From Shewanella woodyi ATCC 51908 (GTDB taxonomy: Bacteria; Pseudomonadota; Gammaproteobacteria; Enterobacterales; Shewanellaceae), in contig NC_010506.1 in assembly GCF_000019525.1 (NCBI RefSeq), forward strand, positions 4,650,001 to 4,714,000: a stretch of 64,000 nucleotides of DNA. The letters run 5' to 3'. This document shows, one piece after another, positions 27,033-35,474 of this stretch. Every line of letters starts with the position of its first letter. The first letter of the stretch is position 1. The position numbers were made by a program, and so were the translations under genes. Under the pieces are notes generated by a model that did not search any database, had not been told where the DNA came from, and saw nothing but the letters and a program-made list of their open reading frames with translations.

Positions 27033-28097
27033 TTAACCATCATAGTTAAGCTTGATATTATTGCGGCTCAACTTTTCATGGCTAACATTAAAGTTTTGAT
27101 CCAGGATATTAAGCAGCCCATTCACGTCACCCGTCTTAAACATACCGGCCACTTTAATCTTTTTAAGGTTTTCATCATCGGCAAGTTCAAAATGAATGTC
27201 GGTATATCGACTAATTTCAGCCATGGCCTCTTCGAGAGACTCACCTCTGAAGATCAAATTTCCAGTGCGCCATGAGAGTTTAGTGGCTATCTCACCTGGG
27301 GCCACTTTAGAAGCAACGCTTGGCAGAGGCTCCCTATTATTGAGCATCACTCGCTCATCTTTGGCCACCGCCAGTGCTGTGCCCATCAACTTAGGTTGAT
27401 CGGCATGACTCTCTTTTAAAAATGCCTCGGCACTCTTTTTAACCACCAGCACCTTACCGTCAGTCACAATCAGCTCAACACCGCTTGGACGCACATCGAC
27501 ATTAAATGCAGTTCCTACCGCTCGGATAACCTTGCCACCCGCAAGCACGCTTAACGGACGAGATTTATCGTGGGCAACTTCAATATTTATCTCACCACGT
27601 TGCAGCTCAATAATTCGTTCATTTGCCGTGTACTTCACCTGAACAAAACTGTTGGTATTCAAAACCAAAATGCTGTCATCGGGTAGATTAATGGTATTAC
27701 TCTCCCCAACCGCCGTTTGATAACTGCTTTGCATCGCAATGACGCCTGTGACTTGGGCGTTAGGCTCAACATCTTGAGCAAATTGGTACAGACCAATACT
27801 CAAAAAAAGCAGTATGGAAGCTGCAATTCCCCCCATCCATACCGGTGTTTTTTTACGAGTAGGCTTAGCTTTAGGAAAGATATCGGAGAGCCTTCCCAGC
27901 TCATCCATTTTGTCCCACATCTGGGCGATTTCGAGCAGAACATGGAGATTTTCAACATCACAGTGCAGCCACTGGGCTAATGCTTCACGCTCCTCAGCGG
28001 TCAGCTCCCTATCCATCTTGGCGATCCAATCACTGGCGATATCCAAACGCTGCTCATCATCGATGGCACCGGGATGTAGTTGATGAACATTACTCAT
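27033..28097 (-). CDS. FecR-type anti-sigma / sigma regulator
   Basis: I start at the ATG at 28097, which overlaps the end of the sigma gene by 8 bases (354 aa); a start 33 bases upstream lies deeper in the sigma gene. The N-terminal DUF4880-like region (IASDWIAKMDRELTAEEREALAQWL) binds the sigma factor. One membrane helix follows near residues 85–105 (VWMGGIAASILLFLSIGLYQF), then the periplasmic FecR domain (GESNTINLPDDSILVLNTNS … GEINIEVAHDKSRPLSV … VRAVGTAFNV-like) and a C-terminal STN-like segment (FRGESLEEAMAEISRYTD). It relays receptor occupancy to the sigma factor. Confidence 0.88.
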   Translation of the reverse strand: MSNVHQLHPGAIDDEQRLDIASDWIAKMDRELTAEEREALAQWLHCDVENLHVLLEIAQMWDKMDELGRLSDIFPKAKPTRKKTPVWMGGIAASILLFLSIGLYQFAQDVEPNAQVTGVIAMQSSYQTAVGESNTINLPDDSILVLNTNSFVQVKYTANERIIELQRGEINIEVAHDKSRPLSVLAGGKVIRAVGTAFNVDVRPSGVELIVTDGKVLVVKKSAEAFLKESHADQPKLMGTALAVAKDERVMLNNREPLPSVASKVAPGEIATKLSWRTGNLIFRGESLEEAMAEISRYTDIHFELADDENLKKIKVAGMFKTGDVNGLLNILDQNFNVSHEKLSRNNIKLNYDG

Positions 28098-28656
28098 GAG
28101 CACCTCCACGTTTGCCTGATGTTGTCGCACTCACCTGAGTCTTGCCCTTTTGTGCTTGTCGCATAAAAACTGTACACCGTTTAATCCCCTGAGAGATATG
28201 CTTCTCAACTGTACTCTCACTCAATTCGAGCTCCTCGGCAATCTCTCGCTGAGAGTAGCCATACACCTTTTTTAGCACAAATACTTTACGACACTGCAGC
28301 GGTAACAATCGCACCGCTTCACAGAAGTTATCGAACTCAAGGCTGGTAATTGCCTTGTCATACACTTCATCATGTCGGTCACACAGCGCCTTCTCAAACT
28401 CATGCCAATCATCAACGCTGTCCACTAATCTCACATTTGCCCGCTTTTGATGATCAAGAGCCAAGTTTCTCGCCATCTTATACATAAATGACTTGGCAGA
28501 ATTAATGCTTTCTTTATTCTCTACCTGACATAAACGTACATAGGTCTCCTGCACAATATCCTCAATCTCATGGGGAGGAACAATGCGGGAAACCACCCGA
28601 GCAATTCCCTCTCTTGAGGCTAGGTAGGTCTTGTATATCAAGGTCTCTTTTAACAT
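28090..28656 (-). CDS. ECF sigma factor, FecI-type
   Basis: 188 aa. Sigma region 2 is visible as DIVQETYVRLCQVENKE and SFMYKMARNLALDHQKR, and region 4 as LPLQCRKVFVLKKVYGYSQREIAEELELSESTVEKHISQGI. Both match FecI-like extracytoplasmic sigma factors. It overlaps the FecR-type gene and is divergent from the TonB receptor, the standard cell-surface signalling arrangement; the receptor's STN domain supports it. It should switch on the receptor operon when the nutrient is bound. Confidence 0.9.
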   Translation of the reverse strand: MLKETLIYKTYLASREGIARVVSRIVPPHEIEDIVQETYVRLCQVENKESINSAKSFMYKMARNLALDHQKRANVRLVDSVDDWHEFEKALCDRHDEVYDKAITSLEFDNFCEAVRLLPLQCRKVFVLKKVYGYSQREIAEELELSESTVEKHISQGIKRCTVFMRQAQKGKTQVSATTSGKRGGAHE

Positions 28657-29068
28657 ATCGTCTTATCTATACCAGCCAAAAACATCATCAATCCTATTAA
28701 GACGAATCAGCAGTAAAAATCCGCCATAGGGTCAATTTCATTGTCAGTAAAAAGCGACTAAGAACCCCACTCTGCAGTAGCTTAAACTAGAATAAGGCTT
28801 TTACACCAAGCATACAACTGGATAACCTAGCAAGAACAGTGGAATTAAAAACAAACAAAACAACAATTTCAAACCACTGTTTTATAAAAAGTTATTCTAG
28901 AAAAAAAGAGTAGAACAATAAGACTGCAATGAGTGCATAAACACACAACAGGCAGCTAAAAGTGAGTGGGTGGCTAGATAAATGTTTCACAAAAAAATAA
29001 AAATAATAAATTTTTTATGGAGGAAAAATTTCTATCAATCGTCTTCCTTTGGTGCGTGGCAAAAAACC

Positions 29069-32000
29069 ATGCATTTGCGGGATCGAAAACTGATCAGTCA
29101 GCTTTTTTTCTTATGTTTAGTCTCAAGTTTTACACCTGGGCTAATCGCTAAAGAGGCCGTCGACAGTGTTGCTTTCAATATCCCTCAACAAAGGGCCTAT
29201 TTGTCACTCATCTATCTGGCTGAGCAGGCGGATATTACCCTGCTCTTTTCATTCGAAAAGGTGGAGGGGATAGACGTAAATGCGGTACATGGCGAATACA
29301 ACACCATGGATGCGCTGAAGTTAATGCTCGAAAATACCGGGCTTGTTGCACAGATGAACGACAGTGGGCAGATCTCAATCTTATATAATAAAAATCATAA
29401 GAGACAAGACGATATGACCACCTACAACAAGAATCAAGTAGCAAGTGCAGTGTTAGCTGCAATGGGAACTTTAGCCTCACCGCAGCTATTGGCCGCAGAG
29501 GCAGATACCAGTGCCGATACCAAAATGGAAGTGATTGAGGTCAGTGGGATCAGAGGCTCTCTAAGCCGCTCCATGGATGTAAAACGCAGTGCTGAAGGGG
29601 TTGTTGACTCAATCTCCTCTGAAGATATAGGTAAGTTTCCCGACACCAACCTCGCCGAGTCTCTGCAACGAATTACTGGTGTTTCCATCGACCGCTCGGG
29701 GGGAGAGGGGCAGTCGATCACCGTCAGAGGATTTGGCCCTCAATTCAATACCGTACTGGTCAATGGCCGCCAGATAGCCAGTGAAAGTGATACCCGCGGC
29801 TTTAGTTTCGACACCATTGCCGCAGAGCTGGTCAGCAGCTTAGATGTCCATAAAACCTCATCGGCCACCATGCAATCGGGTGGGATCGGTTCGACCGTGA
29901 ACATCAATACAGCAAAGCCTTTCGCCATCAATGGCTTTAAAGCCGCTGGTAGTATCAAGGGGATCTACGATGAGAATAGCGAAGAGACCACGCCTCAGAT
30001 CTCAGGTTTAATCAGTAACACCTTTTTAGATGACAGCTTTGGTGTGCTGCTCGGAGTCTCACATCAGGAGCGAAAAACACGCCTAAATCAGGCTCAAATT
30101 GATGGTTGGTTAGAGAATGTCGGGATCCCAGATCCTAAAACAGCCTCAGGAGAAGCCTACACAGGCAATATCTTCTCCGCTCGTAACTATGATCACAAGG
30201 TCACCTTTGAAGATCGCACCAGAACCAATGCCAACTTAGTGCTGCAATACGCACCAACCGATAACTTAGTGCTCACCGCCGATGCACTCTACTCAGATTT
30301 TGATGTGGAAACCAATGCCACCTCATACGGTCACTGGTTCACAGCGCCTAACGTCACAGGTGTCGATGGCGGTAGTCCCATTGTCGACGCGAATGGTACT
30401 GTCGTCGACATGTATCAAGAGGTTGGTTTAGCAACGGATTTTCACGCCAAGAAATTTGATCGTATTACAGATTCAAAATCCTTCGGCCTGAGTGCCGATT
30501 GGGACGTGAATGATAACCTCAATATGAGTTTCGACTACAGTCACTCAGAGGCCAGTCGTGAAGCCAATAATGGTCGTGGTAATCAGTTATCACTTATCGG
30601 TTACGCCAATCGCGTCCGCTTTCAAGTCAATGACGATATCCTCCCCAACGCCTCAATGTTTGAATCAGCCAACCCAAACATCTATAGCGGTCAACAGGAG
30701 CTCGACGGCACAGCTTACGATCCCTCAGTCACACCAGCAGGTGTACAAGACTACCTGAGTACAGATAATAGCCGAGCCCATGTGATGCTACGTCGAGGCT
30801 GGGAAGTTCAAGATGAGCTAGACCAATTTAGATGGGACAACACTTGGCTTGCCGACGGCGACACAGGCTTTAGCGCGGCTCGATTTGGTATGATGTACTC
30901 AACCGAGACTAAAAGCCTCAACCGATGGGATAACGAGGGAGAGGGGCTTCACTGTGCATACTGTGGCTATCCCGACAGTCCCACAATCAGTCCTGATGCG
31001 CAGTATATCTTCGATGCTGGCAGTGACTTCCTCAGTGGTGTTAGTGGTAGCGGCCAGATGCCTACCTCTTGGCTCGCCCATGACGGTGAAGCCAACTTTG
31101 CCTTTCTTGAGCAGTATTACGCCAGTACAAACAGTGACACTATCAGTTTCGATGCAGTGCTCAGAGATAAGTCATACAGTGTGCAAGAGGATATCTTTGC
31201 CGCCTACTTCGAGGTCGATTTTGTCGGCGAGATCGCAGGCATGCTCATTTCAAGCACCGCAGGTGTGAGATATGAAACCACAGACACAGATGTTAAAGGT
31301 CGTGATAAGCCAATAGCTCAGCTCAACATCTTAGATAAAACAGAGATGTTACCCGCCTATGGCAGTGTTGAAGCGATCAGCCAAGCCAATAGCTATGATG
31401 CTATCTTGCCAAGCTTTAGCGTTAAATTAGAGATAACCGACGACTTAGTGGCACGACTGGCAGCATCGAAAACCATGACCCGTCCAACACTCAACAGCAT
31501 GTCGCCAATCACGGTGATCAACACCACCCGTCCCGGTGGCGATCTCACCTCCAGCCAAGGTAACCCTAAGCTCAAGCCATTTAGCTCTGAGAACTTAGAT
31601 CTCTCCCTTGAGTGGTATTACGATGAGGTCAGCTACGTCTCAGCGGGTTACTTTAGAAAGAACGTTGAAAACTTCATCGTTAATACCCAAGAGGATCTCA
31701 CTTTCACCTTAAGTGATGGCAGCTTACTGACCGATCCCTCGACCGGTGATGACACAGATAACCCCGACAGCAATGACGGCGTCGCACACTTCACCAATAC
31801 TCGTCCCAATAACGGAGAGTCGGCCATAGTCGACGGTTGGGAACTTGCCGTGCAGCACAGCTTTGGCGAGTCAGGCTTTGGCGTAATGGCTAATGCAACA
31901 CTTGTCAGCAGCAACGCCGAACTCGACGCCGCTGATATCACTCAAGTGTTTGCGCTTACAGGCTTAAGTGACTCAGTGAACCTGGTTGCCTTCTATGAAA

Positions 32001-32275
32001 GTGGTCCTATCCAGACACGTCTTGCCTGGAACTGGCGTGACTCATTTGTGCAGTCTCTGACACAAACCAATGGCGATGGTCCCACAATCGTTGAGAGTTA
32101 CGCACAACTCGATTTAAGCGGTAGCTATGATCTCACCGAGAACCTAGCAGTCTTCTTTGAAGGGGTGAACTTAACTGAAGAGTACGTCCATAAACGCGGA
32201 CGCTTCGAAAACCAACTACTCTCAGTTGAAGACAGTGGCCGTCGATTCGCGTTAGGTATACGCGGCTCATTCTAA
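29069..32275 (+). CDS. TonB-dependent receptor with N-terminal STN signalling domain
   Basis: The frame is open from 28982 (1097 aa); I start at the internal ATG at 29069 (1068 aa) because a signal-like segment follows (KLISQLFFLCLVSSFTPGLIA). An STN domain comes next (about 35–115: AYLSLIYLAEQADITLLFSF … GEYNTMDALKLML), then a TonB-box region (MEVIEVSG), the plug (SLQRITGVSIDRSGGEGQSITVRGFG … LVNGRQIAS) and a β-barrel ending GIRGSF. The plug matches the TonB-Xanth-Caul type used for carbohydrates. A second hydrophobic stretch after the STN (VASAVLAAMGTLASPQLLAAEA) looks like a leftover signal peptide, suggesting a domain fusion. Confidence 0.88.
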   Translation: MHLRDRKLISQLFFLCLVSSFTPGLIAKEAVDSVAFNIPQQRAYLSLIYLAEQADITLLFSFEKVEGIDVNAVHGEYNTMDALKLMLENTGLVAQMNDSGQISILYNKNHKRQDDMTTYNKNQVASAVLAAMGTLASPQLLAAEADTSADTKMEVIEVSGIRGSLSRSMDVKRSAEGVVDSISSEDIGKFPDTNLAESLQRITGVSIDRSGGEGQSITVRGFGPQFNTVLVNGRQIASESDTRGFSFDTIAAELVSSLDVHKTSSATMQSGGIGSTVNINTAKPFAINGFKAAGSIKGIYDENSEETTPQISGLISNTFLDDSFGVLLGVSHQERKTRLNQAQIDGWLENVGIPDPKTASGEAYTGNIFSARNYDHKVTFEDRTRTNANLVLQYAPTDNLVLTADALYSDFDVETNATSYGHWFTAPNVTGVDGGSPIVDANGTVVDMYQEVGLATDFHAKKFDRITDSKSFGLSADWDVNDNLNMSFDYSHSEASREANNGRGNQLSLIGYANRVRFQVNDDILPNASMFESANPNIYSGQQELDGTAYDPSVTPAGVQDYLSTDNSRAHVMLRRGWEVQDELDQFRWDNTWLADGDTGFSAARFGMMYSTETKSLNRWDNEGEGLHCAYCGYPDSPTISPDAQYIFDAGSDFLSGVSGSGQMPTSWLAHDGEANFAFLEQYYASTNSDTISFDAVLRDKSYSVQEDIFAAYFEVDFVGEIAGMLISSTAGVRYETTDTDVKGRDKPIAQLNILDKTEMLPAYGSVEAISQANSYDAILPSFSVKLEITDDLVARLAASKTMTRPTLNSMSPITVINTTRPGGDLTSSQGNPKLKPFSSENLDLSLEWYYDEVSYVSAGYFRKNVENFIVNTQEDLTFTLSDGSLLTDPSTGDDTDNPDSNDGVAHFTNTRPNNGESAIVDGWELAVQHSFGESGFGVMANATLVSSNAELDAADITQVFALTGLSDSVNLVAFYESGPIQTRLAWNWRDSFVQSLTQTNGDGPTIVESYAQLDLSGSYDLTENLAVFFEGVNLTEEYVHKRGRFENQLLSVEDSGRRFALGIRGSF

Positions 32276-32295
32276 GCCACTGACATCTGGTTGTT

Positions 32296-32323
32296 TAGCC
32301 TACATCACCTTAGATGTAGGCTA
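32296..32323 (+). terminator. Hairpin between TonB receptor and halogenase genes
   Basis: TAGCCTACATC (32296–32306) and GATGTAGGCTA (32313–32323) form a perfect 11-bp stem with a 6-base loop, followed by AUUUCUGUCUUU. It may be a partial terminator that lowers expression of the downstream genes relative to the receptor. Confidence 0.6.
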
Positions 32324-32351
32324 ATTTCTGTCTTTAATTGTGAGTAGCATT

Positions 32352-33926
32352 ATGGATAAACCAACACAAAAAATCGTGATTGTCGGCGGTGGAACCGCAG
32401 GCTGGATCACAGCAGGTTGGCTAGCGGCCCATCACAAAGTCACCTCGGGTAGCCCCGTTGAGGTGATCTTGGTTGAATCACCTGATACTCCCTCCATTGG
32501 CGTAGGGGAAGGCACTTGGCCTACCATGCGCAATAGCTTGATAAAAATGGGCATTAGTGAAACAGACTTTATTCGCGAGTGTGACGCCACTTTCAAGCAA
32601 GGAGCCAAATTTGCCAAGTGGGTCGATGGCTCAGATGATGATTTCTACTACCACCCTCTCGTGCTCCCCCAAGGCTTTACTCAGCACGACCTCGCCCCCT
32701 ACTGGGCATCGCTACACGCAGAATCAAATGAGGAAAGTAAACACTCTTTCTCCAACGCAGTTTGCTTTCAAGAGAGCGTCTGTGAGCAGGGCTTAGCCCC
32801 TAAAACCATACGCACCGCTGAATACTCAGATGTAGCCAACTACGCTTATCATCTCGATGCAGGTAAATTCTCTCAATTTCTCCAGCGTCACTGCACCGAA
32901 AAGTTGGGTGTCACCTATCTCAGCGCTCATGTCACTGCCATCAATGAACACTCTAACGGTGACATCGCCTCATTAACCACGCAAACAACGGACAAACTTG
33001 AAAAAGAGATAGAGGGCGATCTGTTTGTCGATTGCTCAGGCTTCAAATCCCTACTCTTAGGTCAGCACTACCAAATACCCTTTATCGATTGTAGCAACGT
33101 GCTCTTTATCGACACAGCCTTAGCGGTGCACGTGCCCTATGACGAAGAGAATAGCCCCATCGCCTCCCATACCATCTCCACTGCACAAGAGGCGGGTTGG
33201 ATCTGGGATATCGGCTTGCAGCATCGACGAGGCGTCGGTCATGTCTACTCCAGTAGATACACAGATGAGGCTACAGCCATGCAGGCATTGGCCGATTATA
33301 TCGGTCCCAAATTTGACTCACTCACAGTGCGAAAAATCCCCATTAAGAGTGGCCACCGTAAGACTTTCTGGCACAAAAACTGTGTCGCCGTGGGTCTATC
33401 AGCAGGTTTTCTTGAACCGCTAGAAGCCTCGGCGATTGTCCTTGTTGAACTTTCAGCACAGATGATTAGCGAACAGCTACCCGCCAACCGTGAGGTGATG
33501 GATATCGTCGCAAAACGTTTTAATCAAACCTTCAACTACCGATGGGAGCGCATCATCGACTTTCTCAAGCTGCACTACATTCTAAGTCGACGCTGTGACA
33601 GCGACTTTTGGAAAGATAACCGCGACCCTAAAACGATCCCTGATAGCCTACAAGATCTGATGAAAGTATGGCAGCACAGAGCACCGGCGGACATGGACTT
33701 CACCAGTAATAATGAAGTTTTCCCGGCTGCAAGCTACCAATATGTACTCTATGGAATGGGTTTTGATACCGATTATTCAGTCACGCCTCATCTACTCAAT
33801 GACTGGCAATATGCTCATCGACAGTTCGCTAAAAATCAGTATTTGATTGAGCGGGCTACCGTACAATTACCGAGCAATAGAGAGCTTATCAATAAGATAA
33901 AACAATATGGCTTTAGCCAAATTTAA
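32352..33926 (+). CDS. Flavin-dependent halogenase-like protein (tryptophan halogenase family)
   Basis: 524 aa from the ATG at 32352 (a GTG 12 bases upstream is also in frame). The FAD-binding loop is IVGGGTAGWITAG (residues 10–22). The catalytic Lys lies in ATFKQG (K82, equivalent by position to PrnA K79) and the active-site Glu in GFLEPLEAS. The halogenase fingerprint WxWxIP is changed to WIWDIG (283–288). Relatives occur beside TonB receptors of many marine and freshwater proteobacteria; a few brominate indoles in vitro, but their cellular task is unclear. Free tryptophan is an unlikely substrate. The gene starts the putative inner-membrane half of the uptake operon. Confidence 0.85.
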   Translation: MDKPTQKIVIVGGGTAGWITAGWLAAHHKVTSGSPVEVILVESPDTPSIGVGEGTWPTMRNSLIKMGISETDFIRECDATFKQGAKFAKWVDGSDDDFYYHPLVLPQGFTQHDLAPYWASLHAESNEESKHSFSNAVCFQESVCEQGLAPKTIRTAEYSDVANYAYHLDAGKFSQFLQRHCTEKLGVTYLSAHVTAINEHSNGDIASLTTQTTDKLEKEIEGDLFVDCSGFKSLLLGQHYQIPFIDCSNVLFIDTALAVHVPYDEENSPIASHTISTAQEAGWIWDIGLQHRRGVGHVYSSRYTDEATAMQALADYIGPKFDSLTVRKIPIKSGHRKTFWHKNCVAVGLSAGFLEPLEASAIVLVELSAQMISEQLPANREVMDIVAKRFNQTFNYRWERIIDFLKLHYILSRRCDSDFWKDNRDPKTIPDSLQDLMKVWQHRAPADMDFTSNNEVFPAASYQYVLYGMGFDTDYSVTPHLLNDWQYAHRQFAKNQYLIERATVQLPSNRELINKIKQYGFSQI

Positions 33927-33962
33927 CGCTGCTGCGTTAACGAATAAAAAGAGAGCCTTAAC

Positions 33963-34691
33963 ATGAGCAATTTAGTCCAGCTAACTGCCTGCGAGCACCA
34001 ATCTTTACATCTAGATCCACATAAGTGTGGCCAGCACGGCTCTAAACTCAATATGATCCCTGTGGTGCTGTCTGAGTTTCGCCAACTGATCACCCAGTAT
34101 CCTATTGTGCTGACTAAAAATGGCGACACTGGTGCATTTACCTTTGTCGCCCTACTGGGTTTTGGCGAAGGGGAAAACCTTTTCTGGCACGATGATGAAT
34201 GGCGCAGCATCTATCTACCACTGCAGATCCGCAGACAGCCTTTCTTCGTCGGCCCTAAAGAGAGTCAAACCGGTGAGCACCCACTGTGTATCGATATCGA
34301 TAGCCCAACATTAAGCAAAGAGCCAAAAGGGATCCCACTTTACGGGAAGCAAGGAGAGGAGTCCGAGCATCTACAGGAGGCCAAGCAACACTTAGCTCAA
34401 CTACTGCGAGGAGAGGCAGATAACCAAGCTTTTCTGCAACTACTTCAAGAGCTAAAGCTGCTGCAACCTCTGTCAGTTGAGATCGCCTTTGAACATGCCA
34501 ACCCCACCCGCCTCAATGGACTCTACACAATAGATGAGAAACAGTTTAACAACCTCAGCGATGCACAACTGCTAAGGCTACATCGTACCCAGTTTTTCGA
34601 GCCAATCTACATGATGATCGCCTCATTAGGTCAGATCTACAGTCTGATAGAGATGAAGAACAGGCGCGATAGCCCTGATCAGAATAGCTAA
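33963..34691 (+). CDS. SapC-like family protein
   Basis: 242 aa, cytoplasmic, no signal peptide. Diagnostic stretches are FRQLITQYPIVLTKN, TFVALLGFGEGENLFW, IYLPLQIRRQPFFVG and CIDIDSPTL, found in the SapC family; LKLLQPLSVEIAF and GLYTIDEKQFNNLSDAQLL near the C-terminus also fit. The name derives from a Campylobacter S-layer locus; no biochemical role is known. The gene is typically found, as here, with TonB-Xanth-Caul receptors and halogenase-like genes. It ends one base before the next ORF. Confidence 0.82.
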   Translation: MSNLVQLTACEHQSLHLDPHKCGQHGSKLNMIPVVLSEFRQLITQYPIVLTKNGDTGAFTFVALLGFGEGENLFWHDDEWRSIYLPLQIRRQPFFVGPKESQTGEHPLCIDIDSPTLSKEPKGIPLYGKQGEESEHLQEAKQHLAQLLRGEADNQAFLQLLQELKLLQPLSVEIAFEHANPTRLNGLYTIDEKQFNNLSDAQLLRLHRTQFFEPIYMMIASLGQIYSLIEMKNRRDSPDQNS

Positions 34692-34692
34692 T

Positions 34693-35436
34693 ATGGAGAT
34701 GAGCATGGCAGCAGATCTACTCAGCGATCGCTCGGTGATATTCAATCCTGACGCTAAGCCAGTCTTGCATACGGTGGGAGAGGAGAGAACCCCGTTGTTG
34801 ATCATCGACGACCTGCTGTTAAATCCAGATGCGATGGTAAAACAGGCCTGTCGGCCACCTGAATTTAGCACCAACAATCAAGATTTCTATCCAGGTAAGC
34901 GTAAAGCAGCACCTTTAGACTATGACGAACAACTTATACAAAGATATAGCGCGCTTATCCGTTCAAGTTATGGCATTGGCCAAAGCAAACAGCCTAATAC
35001 CTTACTGTCAGCCTTCTCATTGACCATGACAAAAGCTAAAGCGCTGCGGCCTATTCAGATGTTGCCCCATTTTGACAGCCCCTCAAGTGATCAGTTTGCT
35101 GTGGTGCACTACCTGTTTAGCGCTCCTCTAGGTGGCACCTCTCTGTATCGCCACAGAGAGAGTCGATTCGAGTCCATCACCCATGAGCGGCTCCCACTAT
35201 ATGGAAAAAGATTGAAACAGCAAGCTTACGGCATGCAGCTCCATCAAAACCCCGCTTACACCAACGGCAGTAGCCCGCTATTTGAGCAGGTACACTCGGT
35301 AGACCCAAAGTTCAACAGAGCCATTATCTACCCCAGTAACTGCTTGCATTCAGCGGATATCAGAGCCGATAGCAAGCTCACAGATAACCCAGCAACAGGA
35401 CGGCTCACCCTCAACAGTTTCATCCTGTTTAAGTAA
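34693..35436 (+). CDS. DUF6445-like protein, possible Fe(II)/2-oxoglutarate oxygenase fold
   Basis: 247 aa if started at the ATG at 34693; the ATG at 34705 has GGAG six bases upstream and may be the true start (MAADLL). Central residues read LPHFDSP, an HxD pair, then a distal His in NCLHSADI and Arg in GRLTLNSF, the order seen in prolyl-hydroxylase-like oxygenases. NPDAMVKQAC near residue 50 and the FYPGKRKA segment are typical of this family. Neighbouring halogenase-like and SapC-like genes form a recurring cassette. An oxygenase function is inference from the motif order. Confidence 0.65.
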   Translation: MEMSMAADLLSDRSVIFNPDAKPVLHTVGEERTPLLIIDDLLLNPDAMVKQACRPPEFSTNNQDFYPGKRKAAPLDYDEQLIQRYSALIRSSYGIGQSKQPNTLLSAFSLTMTKAKALRPIQMLPHFDSPSSDQFAVVHYLFSAPLGGTSLYRHRESRFESITHERLPLYGKRLKQQAYGMQLHQNPAYTNGSSPLFEQVHSVDPKFNRAIIYPSNCLHSADIRADSKLTDNPATGRLTLNSFILFK

Positions 35437-35474
35437 TAGATAAGACCTTATAACTACATAATAAAGAGAACACT

